This document shows, in pieces, positions 7,432-14,869 of a DNA stretch of 15,273 nt; the stretch's first letter is position 1; every line of letters starts with the position of its first letter. This stretch comes from Acidobacteriota bacterium (GTDB lineage: Bacteria; Actinomycetota; Actinomycetes; Actinomycetales; Micrococcaceae), in contig JABBNV010000044.1 of the NCBI GenBank assembly GCA_019352125.1, positions 1-15,273 on the forward strand. The letters are read 5' to 3'. The notes under the pieces are model-generated. The model searched no databases, was not told where the DNA came from, and worked only from the letters and a program-made list of their open reading frames with translations. The translations under genes and the position numbers were made by a program.

Positions 7432-7462
7432 CGTCTACACTTGAGGGTACTAGGAAGTCCAA
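7432..7462 (-). promoter_or_regulatory. Possible promoter of the etfB operon
   Basis: On the minus strand TTGGAC (7457-7462) and TAGACG (7432-7437) could be -35 and -10 hexamers, with a rather long 19-bp spacer. Transcription would start near 7425, about 24 nt before the etfB ATG, leaving room for the AGGAG. The -35 hexamer overlaps the left direct repeat next to it, so binding there would block this promoter. The hexamers are only partial matches, so the call is tentative. Confidence 0.3.
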
Positions 7463-7480
7463 GTAGTTACTAGGAACTCC
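7445..7480. promoter_or_regulatory. Probable MarR operator pair between etfB and marR
   Basis: TACTAGGAAGTCC (7448-7460) and TACTAGGAACTCC (7468-7480) differ at one base and lie exactly 20 bp apart, about two helical turns. The right copy sits in the near-palindrome AGTTACTAGGAACT (7465-7478, 12 of 14 positions symmetric, centred on CTAG). Dimeric MarR repressors usually bind short palindromes in the gap next to their own gene and often regulate both divergent units. The sites overlap the possible etfB -35. The repeats are directly visible; assigning them to this regulator is inference. Confidence 0.6.
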
Positions 7481-7527
7481 GACTAATTTATTCGCGAGTA
7501 TATTTTCGGGGAAGGGAAGAGAGCGAC

Positions 7528-8043
7528 ATGCCAATCCCCCTGCCGATGGATCCGATCGCCGAAGCGAAGCGCCATTGGATCAATCACGGTTGGAGCGAAG
7601 CGGCCAATGGAATGGCCGCTATTACCTCCATTATGCGCGCGCAACAGATCTTTCTGGCGCGCGTTGATGCGGCTTTGAAACAGCATGGCCTCACCTTTGC
7701 CCGCTTTGAGCTGTTGCGTCTTTTGGCGTTCACGCGCGACGGCGCTCTGCCGATGGCCAGCGCCAGCGCCCGCCTTCAAGTTCACCCCACGTCCGTCACC
7801 AATACCGTTGATCGCTTGGAGCGTGATGCCTTGGTGCGCAGGCAGGCACACCCGACGGACGGGCGCGCCACGCTGGTGGTCATCACGGATCAAGGGCGCA
7901 AGATCACCGAGGATGCGACACAGTCCCTCAATCATGACGTGTTCACTGCTCTGGAGATACCGGCCGATGCCCTGGATAGTCTGATTCAGACGCTCACCAC
8001 CTTTCGATTGGCTGCTGGCGACTATGTGGAGGGGCGCCGCTAG
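7528..8043 (+). CDS. MarR family transcriptional regulator
   Basis: A 171-residue winged-helix regulator of usual MarR length. The core is visible: helix 1 with the dimerisation region (about 25-52), FARFELLRLLAF (58-69), the helix-turn-helix SASARLQVHPTSVTNTVDRL (79-98), where residues 87-101 form the recognition helix, and the wing with the signature DGR at 111-113 followed by LVVIT. Such proteins mostly repress and release DNA on binding a small ligand; acyl- or aromatic-CoA ligands are known in the family. ATG 7528 is chosen because GGGAAGAGAG lies upstream; the next Met (7546) has no ribosome site. It is divergent from etfB and convergent with the MBL hydrolase. Control of the etf-valine operon, and of itself, is inferred from the operator-like repeats. 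The effector is unknown. Confidence 0.92.
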   Translation: MPIPLPMDPIAEAKRHWINHGWSEAANGMAAITSIMRAQQIFLARVDAALKQHGLTFARFELLRLLAFTRDGALPMASASARLQVHPTSVTNTVDRLERDALVRRQAHPTDGRATLVVITDQGRKITEDATQSLNHDVFTALEIPADALDSLIQTLTTFRLAAGDYVEGRR

Positions 8044-9077
8044 TTTCGAATTCCAAGGTCTGGAACTATTGCTCCAGCCTGTCCAGACCCCGCGTTCTTA
8101 ACGAAGGCCAAGTGGCTGGCGGTTTCGGCCAGCGCCAGACGCAGCGTCAGTCCGCGAAGCGTCGCAAAGCCACGTGACCAGCTCAGCTCCTGAGCCACCT
8201 CCCACACAGTGCCTGGCTGATCCCGAGCCAGAACGGCCTCCACCTCGTTGGTGCGTTGCTGTGTGTGTTCCTTCAGTTCAGCAACTCGTGTGCTCATCCC
8301 AGTGAAACGGTACTCATGAGCCGGCAAAACCTCGATGCTTTCGCCTAGATCCACTGCGTCCAGTGACGCATGGTAGCTGGCCACCGGGTTCACCAGCCCG
8401 CCATCTTCCAGCGCCAAGTGCGGCGTGATTCGCGGCAGCACGTGGTCCCCCGTGAAGAGCAGCTGGCGTTCCTCATCGACGAGGCAAACATGCCCGGGTG
8501 TATGGCCCGGGGTACTGATCACTCGAAGGGTGAGCCCCCTTACTGGCAATAGCTCCCTGTCCTTCAGCGCAAGGGTGGGTTGAGCCAGCGAGCGGACGTG
8601 GTCCCACGCTCGAGCGTCAAAGACCACCTCGCCCAGCCGATCCTCGGGGACTCCCCAGCTGATGTAACGGTCCCGGTCCCGCAGAAGATAATCGTCCGCT
8701 GCGCCTAGGGTGCTCGGTGGCAGCTGTTCTGCCTGCCCCATAGCCACCCAGGCACCGGACGCATCGCGCAGTCTGGCGGCCAATCCTAAATGGTCCGGGT
8801 GATAGTGGCTAATCACTATGCCGGTGAGGTCACTGACGTCAAAATGAGCTGCGGCGAACCCTTCAGCAAGGTCCGCCCAGCCCTGGTCCGAGTCCCAGCC
8901 CGGATCCAAGAGCATAGCCTCGCCGTCCCCGATCAGCAGATAAGCCAGGGTGTAGCGCATGGGGTTGTGCGGGAACGTCACAGGGATCGAAAAAACCCCG
9001 GACCGCACCTCCTCGACGGCGGGAAGTACCTTGTTGGCCCAGGCTGCATGCTGGTCGAGTCCGGTAATGCTGATCAC
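8040..9077 (-). CDS. MBL-fold metallo-hydrolase
   Basis: A 345-residue metallo-beta-lactamase-fold enzyme. The metal-binding signature is HYHPDH (H91, H93, D95, H96), followed by H192 in TPGHTPGH, D211 in FTGDH and H254 in LPAHEYRF: a complete two-metal site of the glyoxalase II/LACTB2 style. A C-terminal helical region (about 262-345) follows. The substrate is unknown; hydrolysis of a CoA thioester or an acyl-derived ester is a guess from context. The frame stays open upstream to 9395, but homologous sequence begins only near the GTG at 9077. That start has AAGGGG 7 nt upstream and overlaps the stop of the truncated synthetase frame as GTGA. It is the last gene of operon 2 and its TAG shares CTAG with the marR stop. 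Confidence 0.85.
   Translation of the reverse strand: MISITGLDQHAAWANKVLPAVEEVRSGVFSIPVTFPHNPMRYTLAYLLIGDGEAMLLDPGWDSDQGWADLAEGFAAAHFDVSDLTGIVISHYHPDHLGLAARLRDASGAWVAMGQAEQLPPSTLGAADDYLLRDRDRYISWGVPEDRLGEVVFDARAWDHVRSLAQPTLALKDRELLPVRGLTLRVISTPGHTPGHVCLVDEERQLLFTGDHVLPRITPHLALEDGGLVNPVASYHASLDAVDLGESIEVLPAHEYRFTGMSTRVAELKEHTQQRTNEVEAVLARDQPGTVWEVAQELSWSRGFATLRGLTLRLALAETASHLAFVKNAGSGQAGAIVPDLGIRN
8057..8089. terminator. Hairpin just after marR, possible transcription terminator
   Basis: GGTCTGGA (8057-8064) and TCCAGACC (8082-8089) are perfect 8-bp inverted arms with a 17-nt loop, starting 14 nt after the marR stop and inside the 3' end of the convergent MBL gene. There is no T-run afterwards, so it is not a textbook intrinsic terminator, although actinobacterial terminators often lack one. 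It could also be chance structure in coding sequence. Confidence 0.3.
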
Positions 9078-9316
9078 TGGGGATCCCCTTGCTGATGGCT
9101 CGTTTGCTGGTCTTTTTCCGCAGCCGCGCCGGAGCGAGAGAACCTGGGTGCCGGTGCTGCGATAATTCTGTTGTCCGCCCCCGAGAGCGTCCCCCGCGCC
9201 CGCACATGGGTGTGCTGCGCCGCCTCGGCGAAGGTCCGAACCCGATCCAGATAGCTGGTGGCCGGAGCGTTGGGGGTGGACTGCAGGGATCGATGCAAAC
9301 CTTGGGTCAGGTACAT
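9074..9316 (-). pseudogene. Truncated acyl-CoA synthetase (AMP-forming), N-terminal remnant
   Basis: The frame begins MYLTQGLHRSLQSTPNAPAT and continues DRVRTFAEAA, the characteristic first 30-odd residues of actinobacterial FadD-type fatty acyl-CoA ligases. After about residue 34 the resemblance ends. The whole frame is only 80 residues against roughly 500-550 for the family, and no AMP-binding (P-loop-like) or catalytic motif is present. ATG 9316 keeps a good ribosome site (AGGAGA, spacing 5), and the stop overlaps the GTG of the MBL gene as GTGA. It therefore looks like a large internal or 3' deletion that left both borders usable. The remaining frame could still be translated and may couple translation to the MBL gene. 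Identification rests on pattern memory of the N-terminus. The tail from about residue 35 is unassigned. Confidence 0.7.
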
Positions 9317-9357
9317 GTGAGTCTCCTAGTGCTGTGAGCGTCGTTGATACAGCGGTG

Positions 9358-10194
9358 CTATTTGCCGGTATACAGCGGTCGGCGGCGCTGTGCAAAGGCA
9401 GCTAGTGCCTCCTGTAGATCCTCACTGGGCAAGAATGCGGCGTTCCACGCCGAAACGTGCCGCAGTCCGCGAAGAATCCGCTCTTCGCGTTCCTCGTTCA
9501 GAATTTCCTTGGTGCCGTACAGCGCTAGCGGTGGATTCGCACTCATGACTTCGGCAAGCTTCACGGCCGCAGCGAGCGCCGCGTCAGCATCCGGAAGCAC
9601 GTCATTCACCAGGGAGATTTGCTCAGCCCGCGCGGTGTCAAAGTCGCTTCCGGTGAGGGCCAGCTCGCGCAGCTGCCCTTGGCCGATGATCCCTTCTAGC
9701 CTCTGCAATGACCCAACGTCCGCCACAATGCCCAGCTTCACTTCGCGGATGGAGAACACCGCATCCGCACTGGCTACCCGCACATCGACAGCGCTGATGA
9801 GATCCACCCCGGCGCCAATGCACCACCCACTGATGGCTGCAATCACCGGTTTCCGGCACTGCGCCACGGAGGTTACAGCCGCCTGCATGGACCTAATATC
9901 CGTCAGCAATCCGGTGCGAGCGGCGGCGAAGGAGCCTGGGCCCAGTGCCTCGCTCCACTGCGGGATCATCTCCTTCAGGTCCAGACCCACGCTGAAGTTT
10001 CCCCCGGAGCCTGTCACCACCACAGCGCGAACGTCGTCGTGAGCACTGAGCCACGCGAAGGCTTCCGGGAGTTCCCGCCAAAAATCCTTGCCCATGGCGT
10101 TGCCCTTGCCCGGACCCATGAGACGGACGACGGCGGTCCCGGCCTGAGTATCGAGGTCAACCTCGAGCGAGGCGAACGTGGGCGCGGCGGTCAT
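9358..10194 (-). CDS. Dienoyl-CoA isomerase-like crotonase (ECH1 type)
   Basis: A 278-residue crotonase. Its active site differs from a plain hydratase: D131 (IGAGVDL), E151 (SIREVKLG) and D159 (IVADVG) have the same 20 and 8 residue spacings as Asp176/Glu196/Asp204 of rat delta3,5-delta2,4-dienoyl-CoA isomerase, and ADVGSLQRL and SAWN further match that family. The expected job is shifting double bonds of 3,5-dienoyl-CoAs formed from unsaturated fatty acids so that beta-oxidation can proceed. The oxyanion-hole region is GGNFSVGLDLKEM (64-76). ATG 10194 overlaps the FadB stop as ATGA, so it is co-translated with FadB. A database would probably label it enoyl-CoA hydratase/isomerase; the aspartate triad supports the narrower call. 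Confidence 0.85.
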   Translation of the reverse strand: MTAAPTFASLEVDLDTQAGTAVVRLMGPGKGNAMGKDFWRELPEAFAWLSAHDDVRAVVVTGSGGNFSVGLDLKEMIPQWSEALGPGSFAAARTGLLTDIRSMQAAVTSVAQCRKPVIAAISGWCIGAGVDLISAVDVRVASADAVFSIREVKLGIVADVGSLQRLEGIIGQGQLRELALTGSDFDTARAEQISLVNDVLPDADAALAAAVKLAEVMSANPPLALYGTKEILNEEREERILRGLRHVSAWNAAFLPSEDLQEALAAFAQRRRPLYTGK

Positions 10195-12359
10195 TTGTAC
10201 GTCTCACCCGCTGCAGCCTTGGCTACGAGGGACTCCGTCGGGGTGAACTGCGGGCCGTACGCCTCTGCGAGCTGGCGTGAGCGAGCAACGAAGCCCGGCA
10301 GGCCGCCGTCGTACCCGTTGATGTACTGGAGCACGCCGCCCGTCCACCCCGGAAAGCCGATACCTAGAATAGAGCCGATATTGGCATCTGCCACGCTGGT
10401 CAGGACGCCTTCATCCAGGCATTTGACGGTTTCCAGAGCCTCTGCGAACAGCATGCGCTCCATCATGTCCGCCATGGGCAGCTCCGTGGTTCCGCCGTAG
10501 TTTTCCACCAGCCCCTCCCAGAGTCCAGTCCGTTTGCCGTCTGCATAGTTGTAGAAGCCCGCGCCAGCGAGCTTTCCCTTGCGGCCATATGACCCGATCA
10601 TGGTGTCGACCAGATCGTACGCGGGGTGGTGGACGTACTGCTGAGCGGAGCCATCGGCGGCCAGGCCATCCCGAGTTTCCCTTTGAATCTTGGACATCAG
10701 CGTCAAGTTCAGCTCATCCGCCAGCTGTAGCGGAGGTGCAGGGTAGCCCGCCTGCGAGCCGGCCTGCTCTACCGAGGCAGGGTGCACGCCCTCGCCCACC
10801 ATGGCAATGGCCTCATTCATGAAGGTGCCAATCACGCGGGAGGTGAAGAACCCACGGCTGTCATTGACAACAATCGGGGTTTTGCGAATCTGCTTGGCAA
10901 TATCGAATGCCTTGGCCAGAGTGGCATCGGAGGTTTTGGCCCCGGTGATGATTTCCAACAGCGGCATCTTGTCCACCGGGGAGAAGAAGTGCAGGCCAAT
11001 GAAGTTCTCCTGCGCGCGGACGCCCTCCGCCAGGCTGGTGATGGGCAGGGACGAGGTGTTCGAGCCTAGCACCGCGCCTGGTGCCACGATGGCTTCGATC
11101 TCAGCAAACGCCTTCTGCTTGACCTCCACGTTTTCAAAGACCGCTTCAATCACCAAGTCGCAGCCAGCAAGATCCGCCGCCGCGTCCGTGGGGGTGATCT
11201 TGGCTAGCAGGGCTTCCTTCTCTACCTCGGTGGATTTGCCCCGCACAATGGCCTTATCGAGGATCTGCGCGGAGTAGGACTTGCCGCGCTTCGCTGCCTC
11301 GAGGGAGACATCCTTGAGCACCACGTCCATCCCACCGCGAGCACAGACATAGGCAATGCCTGCACCCATCATGCCCGCGCCCAACACGGCCACTTTCTTG
11401 GCGGTGTACTTTTCGAAGCCGTTGGGGCGGCTTGCCCCGGCATTGATCGCGTTCAGGTCAAAAAAGAAGGCCTGAATCATGTTCGTGGAGACCTGGCCGC
11501 ATACCATCTGCACAAAGTAGCGCGCTTCAACGTCGAAGGCCGTGTCCACGTCGACCTGAGCTCCCTCCACAGCGGCTGCCATGATGGCCCGCCGGGCCGG
11601 GTAATTAGCGCCCTTGAGCTGCTTGCGAAGATTGGCGGGGAAGGACGGCAGGTTCGCAGCAAAGGCTGGCGACGACGGCGTTCCCCCAGGAATCTTATAG
11701 CCCTTGACGTCCCATGGCTGGCTTGCTTGCGGGTTGTCGCGGATCCATGCCTTGGCGGCCGGAATCAACTCTTCAACATTGTCAACCACCTCATGGACCA
11801 GTCCCAGCTCCTTGGCTGCATCGGGGCTGTACTTCTGCCCCTGCAGCAACACCTTGGTCAGCGCATCCGCGATGCCCAGCAGGCGAACCGTACGCACTAC
11901 CCCGCCGCCACCGGGCAGCAGCCCCAGAGTGACTTCCGGGAGTGCCACCACTGTGCGCTTGGTGCGTGCCACAATCCGGTAGTGGGCAGCCAGTGCAATC
12001 TCTAGGCCGCCACCCATCGCAGCACCATTGATCGCTGCCACCACAGGCTTGCCGAACGTTTCCAAGGTGCGCAGTTGGCGCTTGAGTTCCGTGGAGAGGT
12101 CGTAAATCTCCTGTGTCCTGGATGCGTCTGCGGTAATCAGATCTTTGAGGTCACCACCGGCAAAGAAGGTCTGCTTGGCGGAGGTGATGATCACGCCGGT
12201 AATGCTCTCCGCCTCGGCCACCAGTCGGTCAACGGCCTGGCGCATGGAGGGGGAATAATCAGCGTTCATCGTGTTGGCTGACTGGTTGGGATCGTCGAAC
12301 GTCAAGGTGACCACGCCGTCGTCGTCCTTGTTCCAGTTAATAATGTTGGTGAAAGTCAT
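10191..12359 (-). CDS. fadB: Two-domain enoyl-CoA hydratase / 3-hydroxyacyl-CoA dehydrogenase (beta-oxidation alpha subunit)
   Basis: A 722-residue multifunctional enzyme. The N-terminal crotonase domain (about 1-210) has the oxyanion segment FFAGGDLKD (65-73) and catalytic E120 (GGGLEIAL) and E142 (LPEVTLGLLPGGGG). A linker leads to the NAD-binding domain with VAVLGAGMMGAGIAY (323-337). The dehydrogenase pair H457 (GLHFFSPVD) and E469 (LLEIITG) are 12 apart, as in E. coli FadB His450/Glu462. C-terminal dehydrogenase domains follow, with RGFFTSRV. It hydrates 2-enoyl-CoA and oxidises the 3-hydroxyacyl product, handing 3-ketoacyl-CoA to the thiolase encoded just upstream. ATG 12359 is chosen because GAGGAG lies 9 nt upstream. 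ATG 12413 (18 residues longer, Ala/Pro-rich) has no good ribosome site, and the open frame beyond it is inside the thiolase gene. Confidence 0.93.
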   Translation of the reverse strand: MTFTNIINWNKDDDGVVTLTFDDPNQSANTMNADYSPSMRQAVDRLVAEAESITGVIITSAKQTFFAGGDLKDLITADASRTQEIYDLSTELKRQLRTLETFGKPVVAAINGAAMGGGLEIALAAHYRIVARTKRTVVALPEVTLGLLPGGGGVVRTVRLLGIADALTKVLLQGQKYSPDAAKELGLVHEVVDNVEELIPAAKAWIRDNPQASQPWDVKGYKIPGGTPSSPAFAANLPSFPANLRKQLKGANYPARRAIMAAAVEGAQVDVDTAFDVEARYFVQMVCGQVSTNMIQAFFFDLNAINAGASRPNGFEKYTAKKVAVLGAGMMGAGIAYVCARGGMDVVLKDVSLEAAKRGKSYSAQILDKAIVRGKSTEVEKEALLAKITPTDAAADLAGCDLVIEAVFENVEVKQKAFAEIEAIVAPGAVLGSNTSSLPITSLAEGVRAQENFIGLHFFSPVDKMPLLEIITGAKTSDATLAKAFDIAKQIRKTPIVVNDSRGFFTSRVIGTFMNEAIAMVGEGVHPASVEQAGSQAGYPAPPLQLADELNLTLMSKIQRETRDGLAADGSAQQYVHHPAYDLVDTMIGSYGRKGKLAGAGFYNYADGKRTGLWEGLVENYGGTTELPMADMMERMLFAEALETVKCLDEGVLTSVADANIGSILGIGFPGWTGGVLQYINGYDGGLPGFVARSRQLAEAYGPQFTPTESLVAKAAAGETYK

Positions 12360-12418
12360 GGCTGCAGGCTCCTCGGGGTTCTGTGCTGCGGGGTTTGTGG
12401 CGGCAGAATTCATGGCGC

Positions 12419-13627
12419 CTAGACGCGCTCGATCAGGGTGGCGACGCCCATACCGCCGCCGATGCACAGCGTGATCACTGCTCGACGCAATCCACGGCGC
12501 TCAAGCTCGTCCACCATGGTGCCCACGATCATTGCTCCGGTGGCACCCAGCGGGTGGCCCATGGCGATGGCACCGCCGTTGACATTGAGCTTCTCGTCGG
12601 GGATGTGCAGGTCTTTTTGGTACTTCAAAACCACCGAGGCAAAGGCCTCGTTGATCTCAAAAAGGTCAATATCGTCCACACTCAGGCCCGCGGTGGCCAG
12701 CAGTTTATGGGTGGCAGGGGTGGGCCCAGTGAGCATGATGGTGGGGTCGGCGCCGGAGGTTGCCGTGGCTACGATCCGTGCGCGGGGCGTCAGCCCCAGT
12801 TTCTGCCCTACAGCCTCGCTGCCCACCAGCACCAGGGATGCACCGTCGACGATCCCCGAGGAATTCGCCGCGGTGTGCACGTGGTTGATGCGTTCCACTG
12901 CATGGAACTTTTGCAGGGCGACGGCGTCAAACCCACCCACATCCCCCATCATGGCGAAGGACGGCTTGAGTGCACCCAATGATTCTGAGTTGGATCCGGG
13001 ACGCATATGCTCGTCCCGCTCCAGCACTACCAGCCCGTTCTGATCCTTAACGGGAACTACTGACTTGGCAAAGTAACCCTGTTCCCAGGCGTGCTGGGCC
13101 TTTTGCTGCGAGCGCACGGCAAACGCGTCAACATCGTCCCGGGTGAAGCCCTCCATCGTGGCAATCAAGTCCGCGCCCACGCCTTGCGGCACAAAATACG
13201 TGCGGTAATTGGTCTCCGGGTCCATGGCCCAGGCGCCGCCGTCAGAGCCAATCGGCACGCGGGACATGGATTCCACACCGCCGGCAATGATCAGCTGATC
13301 CCAGCCGGAGCGTACCTTCGCTGCCCCCATATTGACGGCCTCAAGCCCTGAGGCGCAGAACCGGTTCACCTGCACACCGGCCACCGTATCCGGCAAGCCC
13401 GCTGCCAAGGCTGCGGTGCGAGCGATGACGGCACCCTGGTCCCCCACGGGGGACACCACACCGAGAATGACGTCGTCAATGAGATTCGTGTCGAGGCTCG
13501 GGTTACGGACGGCCAACTCGTGGAGCTGACCCACCACCAGATCGATGGGCTTGATGCCATGCAAAGATCCCTTTTTGCCCTTGCCTCGTGGAGTGCGGAT
13601 GGCGTCGTAGATCATGGCTTCAGTCAT
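12419..13627 (-). CDS. fadA: Acetyl-CoA acyltransferase (3-ketoacyl-CoA thiolase)
   Basis: A 402-residue thiolase with the complete catalytic set: nucleophile C91 in VNRFCASGLEAV, the NEAFA motif, H358 in MGHPLGATGA and C388 in LCIGGGMG. The His and second Cys are 30 residues apart, as in Zoogloea thiolase (His348, Cys378). It cleaves 3-ketoacyl-CoA with CoA to give acetyl-CoA and a shortened acyl-CoA. Placement directly before the FadB-type gene argues for the degradative class and not acetoacetyl-CoA synthesis; chain-length range cannot be read from sequence. ATG 13627 has AAAGGA 8 nt upstream, 62 nt after the acyl-CoA dehydrogenase stop. The last codons run to 12419, 59 nt before the chosen fadB start. 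Confidence 0.94.
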   Translation of the reverse strand: MTEAMIYDAIRTPRGKGKKGSLHGIKPIDLVVGQLHELAVRNPSLDTNLIDDVILGVVSPVGDQGAVIARTAALAAGLPDTVAGVQVNRFCASGLEAVNMGAAKVRSGWDQLIIAGGVESMSRVPIGSDGGAWAMDPETNYRTYFVPQGVGADLIATMEGFTRDDVDAFAVRSQQKAQHAWEQGYFAKSVVPVKDQNGLVVLERDEHMRPGSNSESLGALKPSFAMMGDVGGFDAVALQKFHAVERINHVHTAANSSGIVDGASLVLVGSEAVGQKLGLTPRARIVATATSGADPTIMLTGPTPATHKLLATAGLSVDDIDLFEINEAFASVVLKYQKDLHIPDEKLNVNGGAIAMGHPLGATGAMIVGTMVDELERRGLRRAVITLCIGGGMGVATLIERV

Positions 13628-13689
13628 GGCGATGGTCCTTTGCAGTGGTGCTGTTCACAACGGGTGGGCTGCTCAAAAGTTTGTGCGTC

Positions 13690-14847
13690 TCAAAGCGATC
13701 GGGCGATCAGTTCTTTCATGACCTCATTGGCGCCGGCGAAAATCCGGAACACGCGGTTGTCCACGTAGAGTCCGGCAATCGGGTACTCCATGCAATAGCC
13801 GTAGCCACCGAAGAGCTGCAGGCAGCGATCCACCACCTGGCCCGTCTTGTCAGTGACCCAATACTTGGCCATGGACGCCGTGGCAGCATCCAGAGTGCCG
13901 TTGACGTGCTGGGTAATGCAGTCATCGATGAACACCCGGTTGACCCGCGCAATCGTGGCGCACTCAGCTAGTTCAAAACGGGTGTTCTGCAGTTCAAAGA
14001 GTGGCTTGCCAAACGCCTGGCGCTCCTTGGTGTAAGCCACCGTCATGTCCACAGCCGACTCCGTCGTGGCCTGTCCCAGCACCGCAGTAATCAGCCGTTC
14101 CTGCGGGAGTTGCTCCATCAGCTGGTAGAAGCCTCTCCCCTCCTGGCCGCCCAGCAGGTTAGCCAGGGGGACGCGCATCTCATCGAAGAAGAGCTCCGAA
14201 GTGTCCTGGCCCTTGAGCCCGATCTTGTCCAGATTGCGGCCGCGCTTGAAGCCGGGGGTGTCATCGTTGACCTCCGCCACCAGCAGGGAAATACCCTTGG
14301 CGCCCTGAGTTGGGTCCGTCTTCACCGCCAGGATGATCACGTCGCAGAGCTGGCCGTTGGAGATAAAAATCTTGGAGCCTGAGACGACGTAGTCATCGCC
14401 GTCGCGGCGGGCTCGGGTGGAAATGGCTTGCAGGTCCGATCCGCTTCCCGGCTCTGTCATGCCGATGGAGCCAATCAGCTCACCGCTCGCAATCCCGGGA
14501 AGCCAGCGCTGCTTTTGCTCCTCGGAGCCGTAATTCAGAATGTAGTGGGCCACAATGCCCTCGCTGACGGCGAAGCCCATGCTGCTAGCTCCGGCATAGG
14601 TTTGCTCCATCAAAAGCATGGCCATGTGCGCGAAGGTGCCGCCGCCCCCGCCGTATTCCTCCGGCAGCGTCATCCCGGAGAGTCCCAGCTCCCCTGCCCG
14701 CAGATACATCTCCCTGTCCGGGCGTCCCTGCTCGTGAAACTTGGCTTCCAGCGGTGCTACTTCCTTTTCGAAGTAGTTCCGCATCAACTCGGCGACTTCG
14801 CGCAAATCGTCATCAATCCACGCTGACTGAACTTTAGTTGTTGGCAT
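13690..14847 (-). CDS. Acyl-CoA dehydrogenase, long-chain/isovaleryl mechanistic type
   Basis: A 385-residue FAD acyl-CoA dehydrogenase of full length, first step of beta-oxidation. Domain markers are GMTEPGSGSD (129-138), the beta-domain GSKIFISNGQ, and C-terminal LFGGYGYCMEYPI. The usual base position near the C-terminus reads FAGANE with A371, so that glutamate is absent. Instead E250 in LPQERL occupies helix G, the position of the catalytic Glu in human long-chain (LCAD) and isovaleryl-CoA dehydrogenases. The C-terminus NEVMKELIARSL also follows LCAD. Long- or branched-chain substrates are therefore likely. It is the first gene of operon 2. No Shine-Dalgarno is visible before ATG 14847 (only ACTATTGGCAAT), so translation may be leaderless, and the start codon sits inside the inverted repeat TTGGCATATTGCCAA. 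Confidence 0.92.
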   Translation of the reverse strand: MPTTKVQSAWIDDDLREVAELMRNYFEKEVAPLEAKFHEQGRPDREMYLRAGELGLSGMTLPEEYGGGGGTFAHMAMLLMEQTYAGASSMGFAVSEGIVAHYILNYGSEEQKQRWLPGIASGELIGSIGMTEPGSGSDLQAISTRARRDGDDYVVSGSKIFISNGQLCDVIILAVKTDPTQGAKGISLLVAEVNDDTPGFKRGRNLDKIGLKGQDTSELFFDEMRVPLANLLGGQEGRGFYQLMEQLPQERLITAVLGQATTESAVDMTVAYTKERQAFGKPLFELQNTRFELAECATIARVNRVFIDDCITQHVNGTLDAATASMAKYWVTDKTGQVVDRCLQLFGGYGYCMEYPIAGLYVDNRVFRIFAGANEVMKELIARSL

Positions 14848-14869
14848 ATTGCCAATAGTTCAGCATAAT
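14841..14869 (+). promoter_or_regulatory. Sigma70-type promoter for the rightward enoyl-CoA hydratase gene
   Basis: TTGGCA (14841-14846) and CATAAT (14864-14869) each match the consensus hexamers at 5 of 6 positions and are separated by the optimal 17 bp. A start near 14876 would give a leader of about 50 nt containing GAGGAG, 8 nt before the GTG at 14928. The -35 lies over the start codon of the divergent dehydrogenase, so the two transcripts compete for this stretch. Confidence 0.6.

Noticed and set aside
9347..9379. Direct repeat ATACAGCGGT (9347-9356 and 9370-9379) flanking the isomerase stop
   Set aside because: Ten bases only, no inverted arms or transposase, and not at the apparent deletion point in the ligase remnant; probably chance.
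9078..9395. 106-residue N-terminal extension of the MBL hydrolase frame
   Set aside because: It overlaps the ligase remnant in another frame, has no MBL-like sequence or ribosome site, and the GTG at 9077 has AAGGGG and the GTGA overlap.
12383..13043. Two long plus-strand frames of about 200 residues opposite the thiolase
   Set aside because: Both are antisense to a thiolase with complete catalytic residues, overlap each other, and are biased in composition; they are shadows of the coding strand.
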